Shown here: one piece after another, positions 1 to 12,000 of the stretch
Layout: each line of letters opens with the position of its first letter
Position numbering within the stretch: position 1 is the first letter of the stretch
DNA from: Nemertoderma westbladi
Lineage: Eukaryota; Xenacoelomorpha; Nemertodermatida; Nemertodermatidae
Direction of reading: 5' to 3'
DNA length: 64,000 bases
Assembly (NCBI GenBank): GCA_032718475.1
Contig: JAUCBJ010004634.1
Span: 124,001 to 188,000 of the forward strand
Made by a program: the position numbers and the translations under genes
Notes under the pieces: model-generated
The model's database searches: none
Told to the model about the DNA's origin: nothing
The model's input: the letters and a program-made list of their open reading frames with translations, nothing else

Positions 1-84
1 AATCTCAACTTTTGCTCATATTGATACCTACAAATTTTCAACTTGGCAGCTTTAAATCCGACAAAGTTATTAGCATGTCAAAAT

Positions 85-102
85 CGTAACGACGACGACG
101 AC

Positions 103-134
<32 letters not shown>

Positions 135-162
135 CAACGACGACGACGACGACGACAACTAT
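85..162. repeat. (CGA)n trinucleotide microsatellite
   Basis: Near-perfect run of CGA/GAC triplets, interrupted only by two CAA triplets. It is a simple repeat; the Arg-rich frame it creates on the - strand is a by-product of the triplet and not a gene. Confidence 0.9.
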
Positions 163-240
163 TTGCATAAATTGACCCACCCCCTAACAGTGTCAATTCG
201 CTAAGGCTCCGCCAACTTCGTGGCTCGCCCCACATGTCGA

Positions 241-1105
241 ATCACATAGGCCTACTGCAATTAGAAATAGATATCCAATCAAATTATCTTGTTGAGTAAA
301 TCAAACACGCATTTAGAACTTGTTGACTAATGTTTATTTTGACAGTTATTTGCTGTTTTCCAATTCCAACCATACTTTCGGTCTCAAATTTGTTATACAT
401 TATATATAATTTGGTTCCTGATATTTTTAATTTGGTTACATATTTACTTATTTGCAGTAGGTTTGCTCTACTCTAATTGTTCGTGTACTTTAACCTACTG
501 TAAAAACCTATACAAGAATAACTATTACATAGGCCCTATGTATTAATCTTCAAGAATAGGCCTACACGGTGCGCATTCTGATTCTGTTCCTTTTATTCAA
601 ATTCCAGTTACTGGGTTGATACAGATGCAGTAAAAATTCAGTTCTCATTCCTTATAGCAACTGTTTCCTTTATTAACCCTATCTTAGGAAAAATTCTAGA
701 AACAGTGAAATCCTGAAATCATATGCCTATTAGAATATTGTTTGTAGAATTGTTTGACCAGCACCAGCACTTCGGGCACATACAATAAATCACTATAAAT
801 TCACCTTTCAGCTAACCAACCTCCAGGTAGTTGAGTCACAAGATAACCCCAGAAGAATGAACTCAGAATGTATCCCTTAATATCTTGCGACCATTCAAAC
901 TCGCCATCAAACTATAAGAAAATAGTAAAAAATTTATATTATAATTAAAAACAATTCAAATCTGAAATTTGTAAATTTGATTTCCATTTATAGTCCGGCA
1001 GATATTGCATTTATACCGTAGAAGAATAGCAAATGTTATGGCTGATTTTGATAGGTAATATTAATTGTTGTCATTTGGCTTTTTTAATACTGTCACTTTG
1101 AAAAC
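241..1105. other. Unassigned AT-rich stretch
   Basis: No coding region, terminal repeat or RNA gene is visible. The sequence is AT-rich with scattered AGGCCT-type words like those elsewhere in the window. Confidence 0.5.
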
Positions 1106-1877
1106 AGAGTAGAAGGATATACTGTGGAAGATCACCCATGATGGTGAACAGGCATTCCTTTAGGAAACAGAATGGAAGGGTTTACTGTGGAAGATCACCC
1201 ATGGTGATGAGCAGGCATTCCTTTAGAAAAAACAGTGGAAGGATTTACTGTGGAAGATCACCCATGGTGGTCAACAGGAATTACTTTAGGAAACAGAGTG
1301 GAAGGGTTTCTGTGGAAGATCACCCATGGTGGTGAACAGGCATTCCTTTGGGAAACAGGATGTAAGGGTTTAGTGTGGAAGATCACCCAAGGTGGTGAGC
1401 AGGCATTCCTTTTATAAACTGAGTGTAAAGGTTGACTGTGGAAGATCAACCATGGTGGTCAACAGGAATTACTTTAGGAAACAGAGTGGAAGGGTTTCTG
1501 TGGAAGATCACCCATGGTGGTGAACATACATTCCTTTAGGAAACAGCGAGGAAGGGTTTACTGTGGAAGATCACCCATGGTGGTGAACAGGCATTCCTTT
1601 AGGAAACCGAGTGGAAGGGTTTACTGTGAAAGATCACCCATGGTGGTGAACAGGCATTCCTTTAAGAAACCGAGTGGAAGGGATTATTGTGGAAGATCAG
1701 ATCACCCATGGTGGTGAACAAGCATTCCTTTAGGAAACAGAGTGGAAGGGCGTACTATGGAAGATCATCCATGTGGGGTGAACAGGCATTCCTTTAGGAA
1801 ACAGAATGGAAAGGGTATACTATGGAAGATCACCCATGGTGATGAACAGGCATTCATTTAAGAAACCGAGTGGAAAG
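1106..1877. repeat. 63-bp minisatellite, left part (split by Bel/Pao element 1)
   Basis: About 12 imperfect copies of a 63-bp unit containing GATCACCCATGGTGGTGAAC and CATTCCTTTAGGAAAC. The array stops abruptly at the LTR start at 1878 and resumes after the target duplication at 20474-20478, so both parts were one array before the insertion. The unit is 21 codons long and some frames stay open over several units. I treat it as a minisatellite because there is no flanking gene structure. Confidence 0.92.
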
Positions 1878-3054
1878 TGTTTGCGCTTTTGAAGACCTTT
1901 GACAGTTTAACCTGCCAAAATTAGAATGTCTTTTAGATGATATATATTCTTTAGCTTTATGACGAGTATTTGATACACTACATTAGCCGAAGCCAGTCTA
2001 TGCGCAATCATTCACCCGTTGGATATACCCGGGAGACTGAGTTCGGAGCTTAATGATTGATGGTGTAAGCCTACCGTATTATTCGACTGATCGTAATATA
2101 TAATCTCTGACAAATATTATTCACTTTCGGGAAATATTAACAGTTCCTTTAGGACGTGGCGCTCTAAATATGTAAACAGAGTTATGACTTAAACTAGACA
2201 CAACGAAAAGGCTATAGATTAACGTATATGGCGCATTCTTTAGGAGATGCTTTGTTATCAGTTACAATCATACACAATGCTGCACAATACTGCACACTAA
2301 TCTGCCGACCTTCACTAAATTTGGTCACGCATAAAGAGAGCAACAGACAATTTATGTTGGGCATATGAAATAGCATTAGATTCACTTCAAACCACTCAAC
2401 ATAGGTCGCAATCGTTTATCTGTAACCGGTCTCTCTAACCTTTAGTATATCAAGAAGGTGGGGTGTCTGACTATTGATCAGTATTCCGATATAATATTTC
2501 ATCAACAAATATAATGAACAACAGACAGCAAAAGCAGTAATATTAAGGTATGAATTATTATTAAGTGAGTTAACTGAGTTTTGGTATGATTTGGTTTGAT
2601 AACAGATATACGTTCTATAATTAAGCCTACTAATGTAAAGCTAAAGAATGCTGATATACGGAGGTGCCAAAGGCCGATGTTCTTAGGCTCTGGGCAAAAA
2701 CACAACACTGAACTACTGAGTTCTGTATACACCTCCAACACAGAGTCAAAAAACGCTCTGATTGGTCAACTGAACAACGAGAGAACAAAGAAACAAAGAA
2801 ATGTCGACGTGGCAATATCAGCTGTTAGCCGTCGTCATGGTAGCGACACTGTTTTCAAGAGTATCTAGCTTATCGCGTCACGAGATTGCGGATTATGTCC
2901 TCTAAAGTACAAATACAGTACAAATACAGAAGAAATGACTTTTATGTCCTCTAAAACACCAGTACAGCAAGGACACGGCCTTTTTATGCCTGGCAAACCA
3001 ACTACAGAGTACTTTAAGGGAAAATAACCGGTTAATGACGCAAAAGCTTTTACA
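1878..3054 (-). repeat. 3' LTR of Bel/Pao element 1
   Basis: 1177 bp, identical to 19297-20473 except C/T at 2703/20122. It begins TGTTTGCGC on the + strand and ends TTTTACA. Small open frames inside it on both strands occur equally in the other LTR and show no coding character. Confidence 0.95.
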
Positions 3055-3062
3055 CCGCTCCC
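3055..3062 (-). promoter_or_regulatory. Candidate polypurine tract of element 1
   Basis: Read on the - strand, GGGAGCGG lies directly against the start of the 3' LTR, where a polypurine primer for plus-strand DNA synthesis is expected. The tract is short and contains one pyrimidine, so the call rests mainly on position. Confidence 0.5.
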
Positions 3063-3132
3063 AGAAAATGGGATTTAAGTCTATAAAATATAACAAATCA
3101 CAGTTTCTAAAATATAAAAATACTCTAAACAG

Positions 3133-6100
3133 TTAGTCTTTCTTTCGCGGACGGCGTTTACGCAGTTTTTTGAGGCTAGTAAGAGTCCTTTTCTCTTTGG
3201 GGCGAGCCACTTTACTAGGAGGGCTGTAACTCCTGGGTGAAGGGTGCAATACAATTGCATCAGAAGGTTTCGGATTGCGATCGGTGTATCCGCCGGTCGA
3301 GGTACCTGGTTGATCGATATCAACTTCCGTGGAGCGAGGTCTAACAGCCTTTAGGGCGCGCCTCAGGACAGCAGCTCCTACGGGTCCTTGACGGGTTGTC
3401 TGGGCAATGGCGGTAGGCGGACCGTGGGTGGTAAGAAACTTCCTTGGTTTAATAGTTCTTTCCAGCTCGCGTTCTCGGGCTCGATATTCGTAGGGCCGTC
3501 GAGATACTTCCTGCAACTCAGGGTGCGAGTTGATAAATAAGTCGCCATACTCAGGGTCTTGACGGATATAATTGATTAAATGGTATGAAGTAATATCGTT
3601 AGGATTGACGTTCCTAAGGTATCTTCTAACAAATTTAGTGGAAATACACTCACCAACACGCTTCATTAGCTCGTAACTCGGTACGCGTGTTTTTTGTTCC
3701 ACAGACGCTAATAAATAAGGATGGAACGCGTAAACTCCCTCGTAAGAGCGTCCAGGGTAGTATCGATGACGGGACTCACAATGTAAATCCGCGTTCGCTT
3801 CCCAAGCTCGAATGTAGCGCAGGGTAATCATTTCGTCTACGCTCTCTAAATCGTGATTAAAGGGGCAATTATAACTGGCATGTCCTTTAAGTTGACAGTG
3901 GTGGCATTGAGTCATAAATTGGGGGCAGACTGCAAAAATATGAGAGTTATTAATTCTGCAATACGCGCAATATATCTCCATCATTGGTTGTTCGTGGAAG
4001 TAGGAGCAGGGTACGTCTGAGTCCATAGGAGTGAAATGGTCTCTCGATGCGCATAATCGACAACGTTTTCGAGAAACATAGTTAGCGTGTCGATAATCGT
4101 ATGCGGTGAGACATTGTGGACCTTGATACCACTCTAAGACGTAGTCGTTATCGCTGCTCCGGGGTGCTGTAGGCTGAATCGCTTCAGCTTCTAAGCATAT
4201 TGGTTCGTCTTCCAATTGCATAGCTGAGGTAGGTGCGGCTGTCTCCGCAAGCGGACCCACTGTCTGAACTTCGACGACAGAATAACCCATGGGTATTCGG
4301 GGTCTTTGTATAACAGATGAGTGCAAGTTCTGTATACAAACGTCCTGAAAAAGGGCAAATCCCGCGCTGTTTAGCTTCTCAGCCGCTGAGTCTCTCAGGC
4401 TGAGTTTGGTCAGAGCACGGTCCTTGAACTGACTATCAACGTTACGGAACGGAGTCAGAAAGCGCCTGAAACATTCAAAGCGGATGAATTTATTGTGTTC
4501 ATCTAACTTGGCGAGTTTGGTTCCAAGTATTAAGGGATGGGCGCGTATGGTACGACTGCACACATCGGCTAGCCAACCGGCAAGTGCTGCGTTTTCAAAG
4601 ATCGTGTATATAGCTAAAGAGGGACGAAGTGGAACACTCATAAAGCTATACACGGCGCCAGGTGCGGTCAACGGTCCATCAAAGTATAAACGAGAATAAT
4701 GATCTCCGTATACTTGTTGGTAATTTATAGGATTTCCAACCTTGAAATTCCATCCGTATTCTTGAAAGGCAAGATGTCCGATGGAGGTTCGTTGTACTTT
4801 AGTAATTCCGCTGGGTGTATTGGCATACATAGTGCGGAAGAAACCTCGGCCTTCTGCCCAAGGAGCAATCAGCTGAGTATCAACGAAGGGGTATGGAATG
4901 TTCTCCATATTCCGAAAGTCGTTCTGTAGGTCTCCATAAACAGCTGAGCCGATTTTAAGGATTCCTTCGTTAAACAGCATCTCGAGCACGGGTTGGGGTA
5001 ACATCGATCCATCGATACCCATGGCCGGCTTGCGCTCGGTGTCGGTGACGTAACGCTGCGCGAGTTCAAATTGTCCATGTCGGAGTTTCTTTTGTATCTC
5101 AGTAAGAGTTTCAAAAGAATAATCAATAACGTCGGAACACGCTCGGGCAAATACGTGGGTAGAACCAGCGAGTCCTCGTATGTGTATCATCCGCGTAGTT
5201 CCAAGTTCTCCAACCGGAACGCTACCTTCGTTATCGTAAGTGACAACTCCATACATCTCGATAACGTTAAGAGTTTCGTTCCACTCTTTAGTGGCGTTTT
5301 CGAGTGTCATTCCCACAGGATGCCACAAGGTAGCACATTCGCTAGCATTAGGCAGGTCTTTATACTTTAAATATTGTGTGGTATATGTTTCCACATCTCC
5401 ATATCGTTGTATTCTTTCCTCCTCGAATAACACGTCAAGATTCCAGTGTACTAATCGAGTTTTGATGAATCCATCAAGATTATACGGAGGTATTGTTTCT
5501 TTCTCTATTCTGGAAACATTATATGGTTTTCGAAACGAGTTTACTTTAACTAACTGATCCAGATGTTTCTGCAGTTGTTCGAGTTCGACAAGATCGAGAG
5601 GATTTATTAACGGTAGAAACTTCAGACTATGTATAGGATCTTCCGGTTTTACCATGTAATATTGTTTTAGATTGACGTAATAAGGGTGATCTTTGATCCC
5701 ATAAAACGAGTCCGGTAAAGGTCTAACGCGTATGTTTACATCGTGTACCATGCGACGGACAAGATCTGCTCTATTGTCCGGAGGTTCAACGAGTATACCA
5801 TCGACACGAGCGGGTTCGATGGGTGGACGCTGCAACAGAGGAGCGTCGGCGATAAGATCGTGAGATCTTAGGTTGATATCAACCGGTTGGGGTTGTGCCG
5901 TCGCAAAAAGTTTGTCTCCGAAATGGGGAACCATCGAGGGATGAAGAATGGTTTTAGAGTAGAGATCCGTCATAAGGATTTGCGCTTCGGGTTGAGCTAA
6001 AGCCGCTTCTTCTCTCTCATCCAGTTCTATATGTCTCTCCTCGAGCTGATTCTCCTCCGCTTGTTGTTGAAGACGCTCATCTAGAAACTCTTGTAAAGAG

Positions 6101-7386
6101 TAGGTTCTTCCACGTTCGATGTCCTCCTCGAGATTTTGTATTTCTCTATCGAACTGGGGTAAAGCTAATTCCTTCACCGCTTGGACTTGTTGCTGCAATT
6201 TACGCTTCTCCAAACAATCGTACGTTCCCTTTCCGATTTTCTGCCGAATAGCGTCTAATGCATTTCGTACGACGCTCTCTTCGACTTCCGTAACGGGTTG
6301 GATAGAGGTGAAGCCGGGATGGTTGTATGGGTTAAACGGTGATATTAGATGACCACGTCCCAATCCAGCTAGGTAGGGTTGGCGAATGTCTCGTGAGCCT
6401 ACTACCGGAGTGCCACCGATCAACTGTTCGGGTAACACTAGATCTTTGAACAGTGAGTACAGTTCGGGAGGATCCGTGATACTATTAGGGTCAAGAGTTT
6501 GAGGTCTAACTGAGGAATGCGGAGGTCTGACCGAGTATTCCGGAACTCTGATCATCGGTTTGTTCAAGGATCGCTTGAGTCGAGCGACCGCAGGGGACAC
6601 GTCGAACAGGTTTCGCTCGAAACTCCCGTAAGTATATCGTGTAAAACTGTGTTTAGCGCAACGTCTCCGCGGATGTTTATGTCTTTCCGTTTGCTGATTG
6701 GGTCTAGGGCATTCGTCACAGTAATACCAAAGACGCATGTCCTGCAGAGGAAACGCGGGTGATCGTTCTCCAGTTTTACAATATTCCTCCATCTGTTCGA
6801 AGCTATCTGGGACAACAGGTAGCGGTCGATCGGCGGTAAGATACATCATAGTGAAATAGAGTCGTTTGAGTTCTATCATAGGATCATGATGTATACCTTG
6901 AGGATATCGAGTTTCGAGATTTTGTTGACTGGCAATGTTGAGGTATGTTTCTCTCAAGAATTCCAGATAATCGTTGAAGTCGTTGCGTTTATCCGGTTCT
7001 TCAACGTCTTCTCTTTCGAGTCGGTTTCGAATAGAGTTCTCGTGTTCTATTCTTGGCTTATCGTTCCGATTCCGTTGGGTATGATATTTAAATAAAACCA
7101 TTTCCCTTTCGGTATCCACATCGTCCGTATCGTGTAAATCGATAGGGTGGCCGGTAGTTAAGAAGTCCATATACGTACCATTACGATGCGTATAGCGAGC
7201 GGTGAACTTTCTATAGTCCAATTCACGCGTAAGTTGCTCCGGGGACATTGGCGGTTCGATATAACGACCATCATCCTCCGTAGTAGTTGGACCAGCGTCG
7301 CCGCGTATCAAGCTATCGACAAACGCTTGTAAAGGTAGAGTATATCGCTCCCTGATGCCAAGATCATCTTCTATCAACTCAGTCAT
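3133..7386 (-). CDS. Second ORF of Bel/Pao element 1: unknown 1417-aa zinc-knuckle protein
   Basis: Intact 1417-codon frame with an ATG start, between pol and the 3' LTR, ending 78 bp before the LTR. I do not recognise the family. Visible features: a Cys/His cluster at about residues 223-250; a Gln/Glu-rich, probably coiled-coil segment at about 389-465; a long, probably globular middle; a CxxC pair at 1109-1112; two CCHC knuckles at about 1140-1154 (C-x2-C-x5-H-x4-C) and 1161-1174 (C-x2-C-x4-H-x4-C); and a Ser/Pro/Arg/Lys-rich tail ending in a lysine/arginine cluster that could be a nuclear localisation or RNA-binding signal. There is no signal peptide or hydrophobic membrane segment, so it is not a typical envelope despite its position. 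The knuckles suggest nucleic-acid binding, possibly a second Gag-like or accessory protein. The open frame in a nearly mutation-free element argues for function. Confidence 0.85.
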   Translation of the reverse strand: MTELIEDDLGIRERYTLPLQAFVDSLIRGDAGPTTTEDDGRYIEPPMSPEQLTRELDYRKFTARYTHRNGTYMDFLTTGHPIDLHDTDDVDTEREMVLFKYHTQRNRNDKPRIEHENSIRNRLEREDVEEPDKRNDFNDYLEFLRETYLNIASQQNLETRYPQGIHHDPMIELKRLYFTMMYLTADRPLPVVPDSFEQMEEYCKTGERSPAFPLQDMRLWYYCDECPRPNQQTERHKHPRRRCAKHSFTRYTYGSFERNLFDVSPAVARLKRSLNKPMIRVPEYSVRPPHSSVRPQTLDPNSITDPPELYSLFKDLVLPEQLIGGTPVVGSRDIRQPYLAGLGRGHLISPFNPYNHPGFTSIQPVTEVEESVVRNALDAIRQKIGKGTYDCLEKRKLQQQVQAVKELALPQFDREIQNLEEDIERGRTYSLQEFLDERLQQQAEENQLEERHIELDEREEAALAQPEAQILMTDLYSKTILHPSMVPHFGDKLFATAQPQPVDINLRSHDLIADAPLLQRPPIEPARVDGILVEPPDNRADLVRRMVHDVNIRVRPLPDSFYGIKDHPYYVNLKQYYMVKPEDPIHSLKFLPLINPLDLVELEQLQKHLDQLVKVNSFRKPYNVSRIEKETIPPYNLDGFIKTRLVHWNLDVLFEEERIQRYGDVETYTTQYLKYKDLPNASECATLWHPVGMTLENATKEWNETLNVIEMYGVVTYDNEGSVPVGELGTTRMIHIRGLAGSTHVFARACSDVIDYSFETLTEIQKKLRHGQFELAQRYVTDTERKPAMGIDGSMLPQPVLEMLFNEGILKIGSAVYGDLQNDFRNMENIPYPFVDTQLIAPWAEGRGFFRTMYANTPSGITKVQRTSIGHLAFQEYGWNFKVGNPINYQQVYGDHYSRLYFDGPLTAPGAVYSFMSVPLRPSLAIYTIFENAALAGWLADVCSRTIRAHPLILGTKLAKLDEHNKFIRFECFRRFLTPFRNVDSQFKDRALTKLSLRDSAAEKLNSAGFALFQDVCIQNLHSSVIQRPRIPMGYSVVEVQTVGPLAETAAPTSAMQLEDEPICLEAEAIQPTAPRSSDNDYVLEWYQGPQCLTAYDYRHANYVSRKRCRLCASRDHFTPMDSDVPCSYFHEQPMMEIYCAYCRINNSHIFAVCPQFMTQCHHCQLKGHASYNCPFNHDLESVDEMITLRYIRAWEANADLHCESRHRYYPGRSYEGVYAFHPYLLASVEQKTRVPSYELMKRVGECISTKFVRRYLRNVNPNDITSYHLINYIRQDPEYGDLFINSHPELQEVSRRPYEYRARERELERTIKPRKFLTTHGPPTAIAQTTRQGPVGAAVLRRALKAVRPRSTEVDIDQPGTSTGGYTDRNPKPSDAIVLHPSPRSYSPPSKVARPKEKRTLTSLKKLRKRRPRKKD

Positions 7387-9026
7387 ATCTGCTATGAGTT
7401 TATCAATATTATAATGAGTTTATATATATTAGGCTAGCGGGCGTCGCTGCCTACCCCTCTTTTGCCCCCGGACAGTGTAAGATCCTCAGCGCCGATGTAC
7501 CGTCGTCGCTGTGCTTTCGCCAATGATGTAGCTACACAACGACAACGATAACCGGCACAAGTCACTTCACTGTCCGTCCCAAAGGCTTAGATGTACTGCA
7601 GGTTCTTCTTGGAGAGTTAGGGTTACTTTCACAATTGCGACTCGCTACTGTAAACACACCTTAGTAGTAACATTCACCTACAAACGCACAAATTCAACAC
7701 AACTGCAACAAACTGCACACATTCGGGCCATTTGTCTGTTAGTCAGTGCCTTCCAGAATGTCACTGTATTTATTATGTATCCTTGGATACTAGCGGTGCG
7801 CTATTTATTCCCTATGCTATTCAATGGGGCATGCTTTCTATTGTTCTTTTAACTCACTTCTAATTCTAGCGTGGTAGTTGCCATGGTGACATTATGGAAA
7901 GCTAGCGGTAGAATTAGGGTAATTCTCATGCATACAGATCTGGGATGCTATTTAATAGTAATTCTTTAATGGTCAATATCCCCTTTATACATGATTCTAT
8001 GAATTTTATCGGCTATTGACTATACATTGGAGATTCTCGCACACAAATACACTTAATAGAGTGAATCTCCGCTCCCATGATCTATTAATTAATGGAATTT
8101 TGGGAATGTTATAAATTGTATAAAATGACAATTTATTAAATGCATTGAAATATCTGAATTTAAATTTATTCCCGTAAATTTTATTATTTAATGTTAAATA
8201 GACACAATTTTATTCCAGAACGTGTCTGGGGACTGGGATCCTTGATTCTATAAAAATTGTCTTTTTAAGAGTATCGGTAAGTGCTACGATATCTTAATCG
8301 ACTAGAATTTTAAAGGATCTGATATTTGACAGATTTTTGTAAATATTAATAATTAATATTTAGGATGGGCACCAGTTTATTCCAGAACTTGTCTGGGGAC
8401 GTTAACCACTGATTCTAGAATTTGTCTTTCAAGTATATCGGTGGGTGCCGCGATATCTTAATCGACTAGAATTACAGATGGTCAAAGGGTTTAACAGATT
8501 TATTTTGCGTTATACGCTATTGTTAAAGGGACATCACGCTACTATATGTATTATTTAATATACGGTATGAGAGCAATATCGCACGAAGCAATGTCAGTGT
8601 GAAGAGGCAAGTCGTTTCCAAGGTCTACCCAGAGCTTGGTTTAGCCGAGACACGAGGATCTGAACTTTGCATTCCTAATACTCTGCCTACCAATAATACT
8701 TGAATATAGTAGTGGCTTTATTGTACTTTAAAAGTACGGATATTTCATCTTACTGTAGTCACGCATTTATAATATGATACGGGCAGTAAGGAAAGAGAAA
8801 AAGAATTATTTCTCGCCGTCGCACTAAATATATAATATACGTAATTAAATAATAAACGCGAATATATATTGCACTAATCTACTAAATAATCTCTAAAATA
8901 CCATACTACTAAATAAAATTAAATAAAACGATTAAAATAAAATTACATAATAATACATACATAAATATAAAAATAAAACAAATACAAATATAAAGTAATA
9001 TGGTCACACACCCACTCCAGCCGTTG
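7387..9026 (-). other. Spacer between gag-pol and the second ORF of element 1
   Basis: 1.64 kb without a long open frame. It contains a diverged tandem duplication: 8211-8310 and 8376-8476 share TTATTCCAGAAC, GTCTGGGGAC, TTGTCTTT and CGATATCTTAATCGACTAGA. On the - strand a TATATAAA-like box (7426-7419) and a CATAGCAG acceptor-like site lie just upstream of the second ORF's ATG. Either could serve its expression, from an internal promoter or a spliced mRNA. Nothing else is recognised. Confidence 0.6.
8211..8476 (-). repeat. Diverged ~165-bp tandem duplication in the element 1 spacer
   Basis: Two copies of a roughly 100-bp block offset by about 165 bp, sharing several 10-20 bp identical stretches and separated by AT-rich sequence. 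They may be duplicated cis-acting elements or relics of internal duplication. Confidence 0.75.
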
Positions 9027-12000
9027 TTAAGTTGGGGAGTCCCTAGATGTTTGTTGGATTAGGGAGGTGGTCGTGGGAAGAGTATCTTGTCTCCCATAGT
9101 TTCCGGAGAGTTCTCTGTCTCTTTCCAGTAAACATAAACGTCCCACCGGGCGATTGAGCTGCTGCGTCTCGAAGACGATTCCCGGTTTCTTGAAGTTACG
9201 TCGCATGACGACGAGTTCTACCGATCGCACCAAACCGTCATCCGAGATATGCGTCTCGATTATACGACCTGTCTGCCACCGCTTACGTGGAAGATCCACA
9301 TCCACAATAAGCACCATGTCTCCAGCGCTGACGTTTTCTTGCTGCGCAAACCACTTAGTTCGAAGTTGTAGCGTGGGCAGATAATGTTTTTCGAAATGGT
9401 CAGCGAAACGACGGGATAACAACTGCATGAGTTGCCAAGTTTGTCGGCAGTATTCGTCTCCGTCTGTGATTTCCGATTGTGGGAGCATGGCTACAGGTTT
9501 CTTCAGTAGGAAGTGCGCGGGTGTTAGCGCTTCCAGGGAATCGGGACTCGATGAGACTGGCATAAGCGGTCTCTCGTTGAGATAGGCGGCGATTTCTTCC
9601 ATTAACGTCCGCAAAAGTTCGTCGGTGAGATAAGCGCGACAAGGCACTATAAAATGAAATGCTGTCTTCACGCTTCTTATTAATCTCTCCCAACTTCCTC
9701 CCCACCAAGGGGCGTCGGCGGCGTTGAAGGTCCAACTAGACGCTGTTACTCGTAGTTGGTCGTCCACCTGTCTTTGGTTCCAATCTTTGACGTAAGCTTT
9801 GATTTCATTGTTGGCACCAATGAAATTTGTTCCCTTATCAGATCTCATCGTGTTACTAGTGCCAAAGCGAGCGATCTGTCGTCGTAAGCTTAATAGAAAG
9901 CTGTTGGTAGATAAATCGTTCACCATATCGAGATGGATGGCTCTACAAGTCATACAAACAAAGATTACACACCATCTCTTGACTATAGTCCTAGCATGAT
10001 ATACTTCAATAGGGCCAAATAAATCCACACCGGTATTAGTAAAGGGTGGTTCATAAAAGCTTACTCGTTCCCTAGGTAATTCTGCCTCTCTCTGTGTTAA
10101 AGGCCTACTGAATGCTTTCCTACAGGGTATACAGTTCCTAAGAACTTGGTTCAGAGCTCTACGGGGTTTATAAAAATAATAGCGAGTTCGAATTTCGCTA
10201 AGAACTCGTTCTCTACCAGCATGATAAAGTTTGCTGTGAACATCTACAATCATCTTGACTTGTATTTCAAGATTTCTAATGAGTATGGGGAACTTAGTAT
10301 CAAAGGATAATGGGGCATTCGTTAACCTTCCTCCAACACGTATCAACCCATCTATCATTGTGCTAGAGAAACGATCCCTTAAGCGCATCTGTGGATTTCT
10401 CAACAACAGGAAATACTTATCGGAATCTTCATAGCATTGTAAGAGTCTCAGCATCTGTTTGTTGGTTTCTTCATGCTCCTGATAACTGATCTTCTCCTTC
10501 AGAAACTTGTCGGGTACCTTATATTTGGGAATGTCTTTAATAACATGGACCTGCACTGATGTGATTGGAGCGGTATCACCCTTTGTTTTCATCCCAGAGT
10601 AGTGATGGTGAAAACATCTCTTTAAATATGTAACGGCCTTACAGAGCCGATTCCAAGAACTGTAGTGATGTATCGCTCTCTGCAGAAGAGGTGAGAGTCC
10701 TTGCGAGATGTCAGGTATGCCAGATTTCCAATCCTTATCACGGATTTCCACAACGAGTTTATTTTTGGCTGTGGGTTTCTGATCCAAAGCTTCGTCTCCG
10801 GAAGTATGTAGTACAGACAGATCTACTGTGGGTTTGAATAACTTCGATTTACTCGCCTGAGTTTTAGGTTTGACTTTCTCCGCTCCCTTGGCCTGTCTAA
10901 TTTCTGCTGTAGTAAGATGAGGAGGCCATTCTTCTTCTTCTTTGTAGAGGAAGTCGGGTCCACCTAACCAGTCTGGAGTATCTACCAGTTCTTGTGGGGT
11001 TGCTCCCCTGGAAGCGATGTCCGCTGGATTAATCGTTCCGGGGCAATGTCTCCATTGATCCATCGTCGTGCGACTGAGTATAATAGCTACTCTGTTGGTA
11101 ACGAAGACGCTGAACTGACAGACTTCATTGGTTATATACTCCAACACGAGTAAAGCGTTGGTCCAATAGACAGTTTTCTCCAGGGGATAGTCGATCTGTT
11201 CTGTTACATTCCGGCCGATAGCTGTAGCGTATAGAGCCGCTTTTAACTCCGCTCGAGGAACTTTCAACTTGTTGTTTATCAATGCCTTAGAGGTAACCAA
11301 GGCGACTTTAATTCCGTCCGGAGTTTCCACCCTTAGGTAGGCTACTATACCGATTCCCATATCGCTGGCGTCTCCAAACACATGGAGTTGATATGAATAC
11401 GTAGGGAGAACATGACCAAAATATGAACGGGAAATTATGAAGTTTTCGATGGCTGGTAGAGAATCTTCCCATTTCATCCACTTCTTTAATAATTCTCCCT
11501 TAAGTGGATCGTCCCATGAGTGGTTTTCAAGCCACATTTGTTGTACTAGACTCCGAGCAATCAATATAACTGGGCTAATAAATCCCAATGGATCGAAATA
11601 AGTGCTCAGGATACTTAAACATATCCGTTTAGTCCGAACTGGATTATCTCGCTGTTTTAGTTGGAAAAACAGGATATCTCTTTCTGTGTCCCATTTCAAA
11701 CCAAGGGTCTTAGTTTCTGGGAGATCATCCTTTATTAGTTCTAGGTCTTTTGCTCCTCGATCTTCTACCGGGATCGACTCCAGAAACTCACGGGAGTTGC
11801 TGGTGAATTTAGTTAATCGAAATCCACCTTTCTTTAAGCATTCTACCGTTCCTTTAGCGACCTCAATGGCTTCTTCTACTGATGGAAGGGACTTCAGATT
11901 ATCGTCCATGTAGATGTCTCGTTTGATATTGTCGATCACTTCTTTAGAGAAGGCGTCTCGGTTGTCATCCGCAGTGGTGCGTACCACGGAACAGGCGTTT

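Noticed and set aside
2502-2868. Small ORFs of 60-90 codons inside the LTRs of element 1 (same at 19921-20287)
   Set aside because: They are present only because the LTR is duplicated, overlap each other on both strands and show no domain.
3133-7386. Second ORF of element 1 as a retroviral-type envelope
   Set aside because: The position fits, but there is no signal peptide, no membrane segment and no furin-like layout; zinc knuckles and a basic tail point elsewhere.
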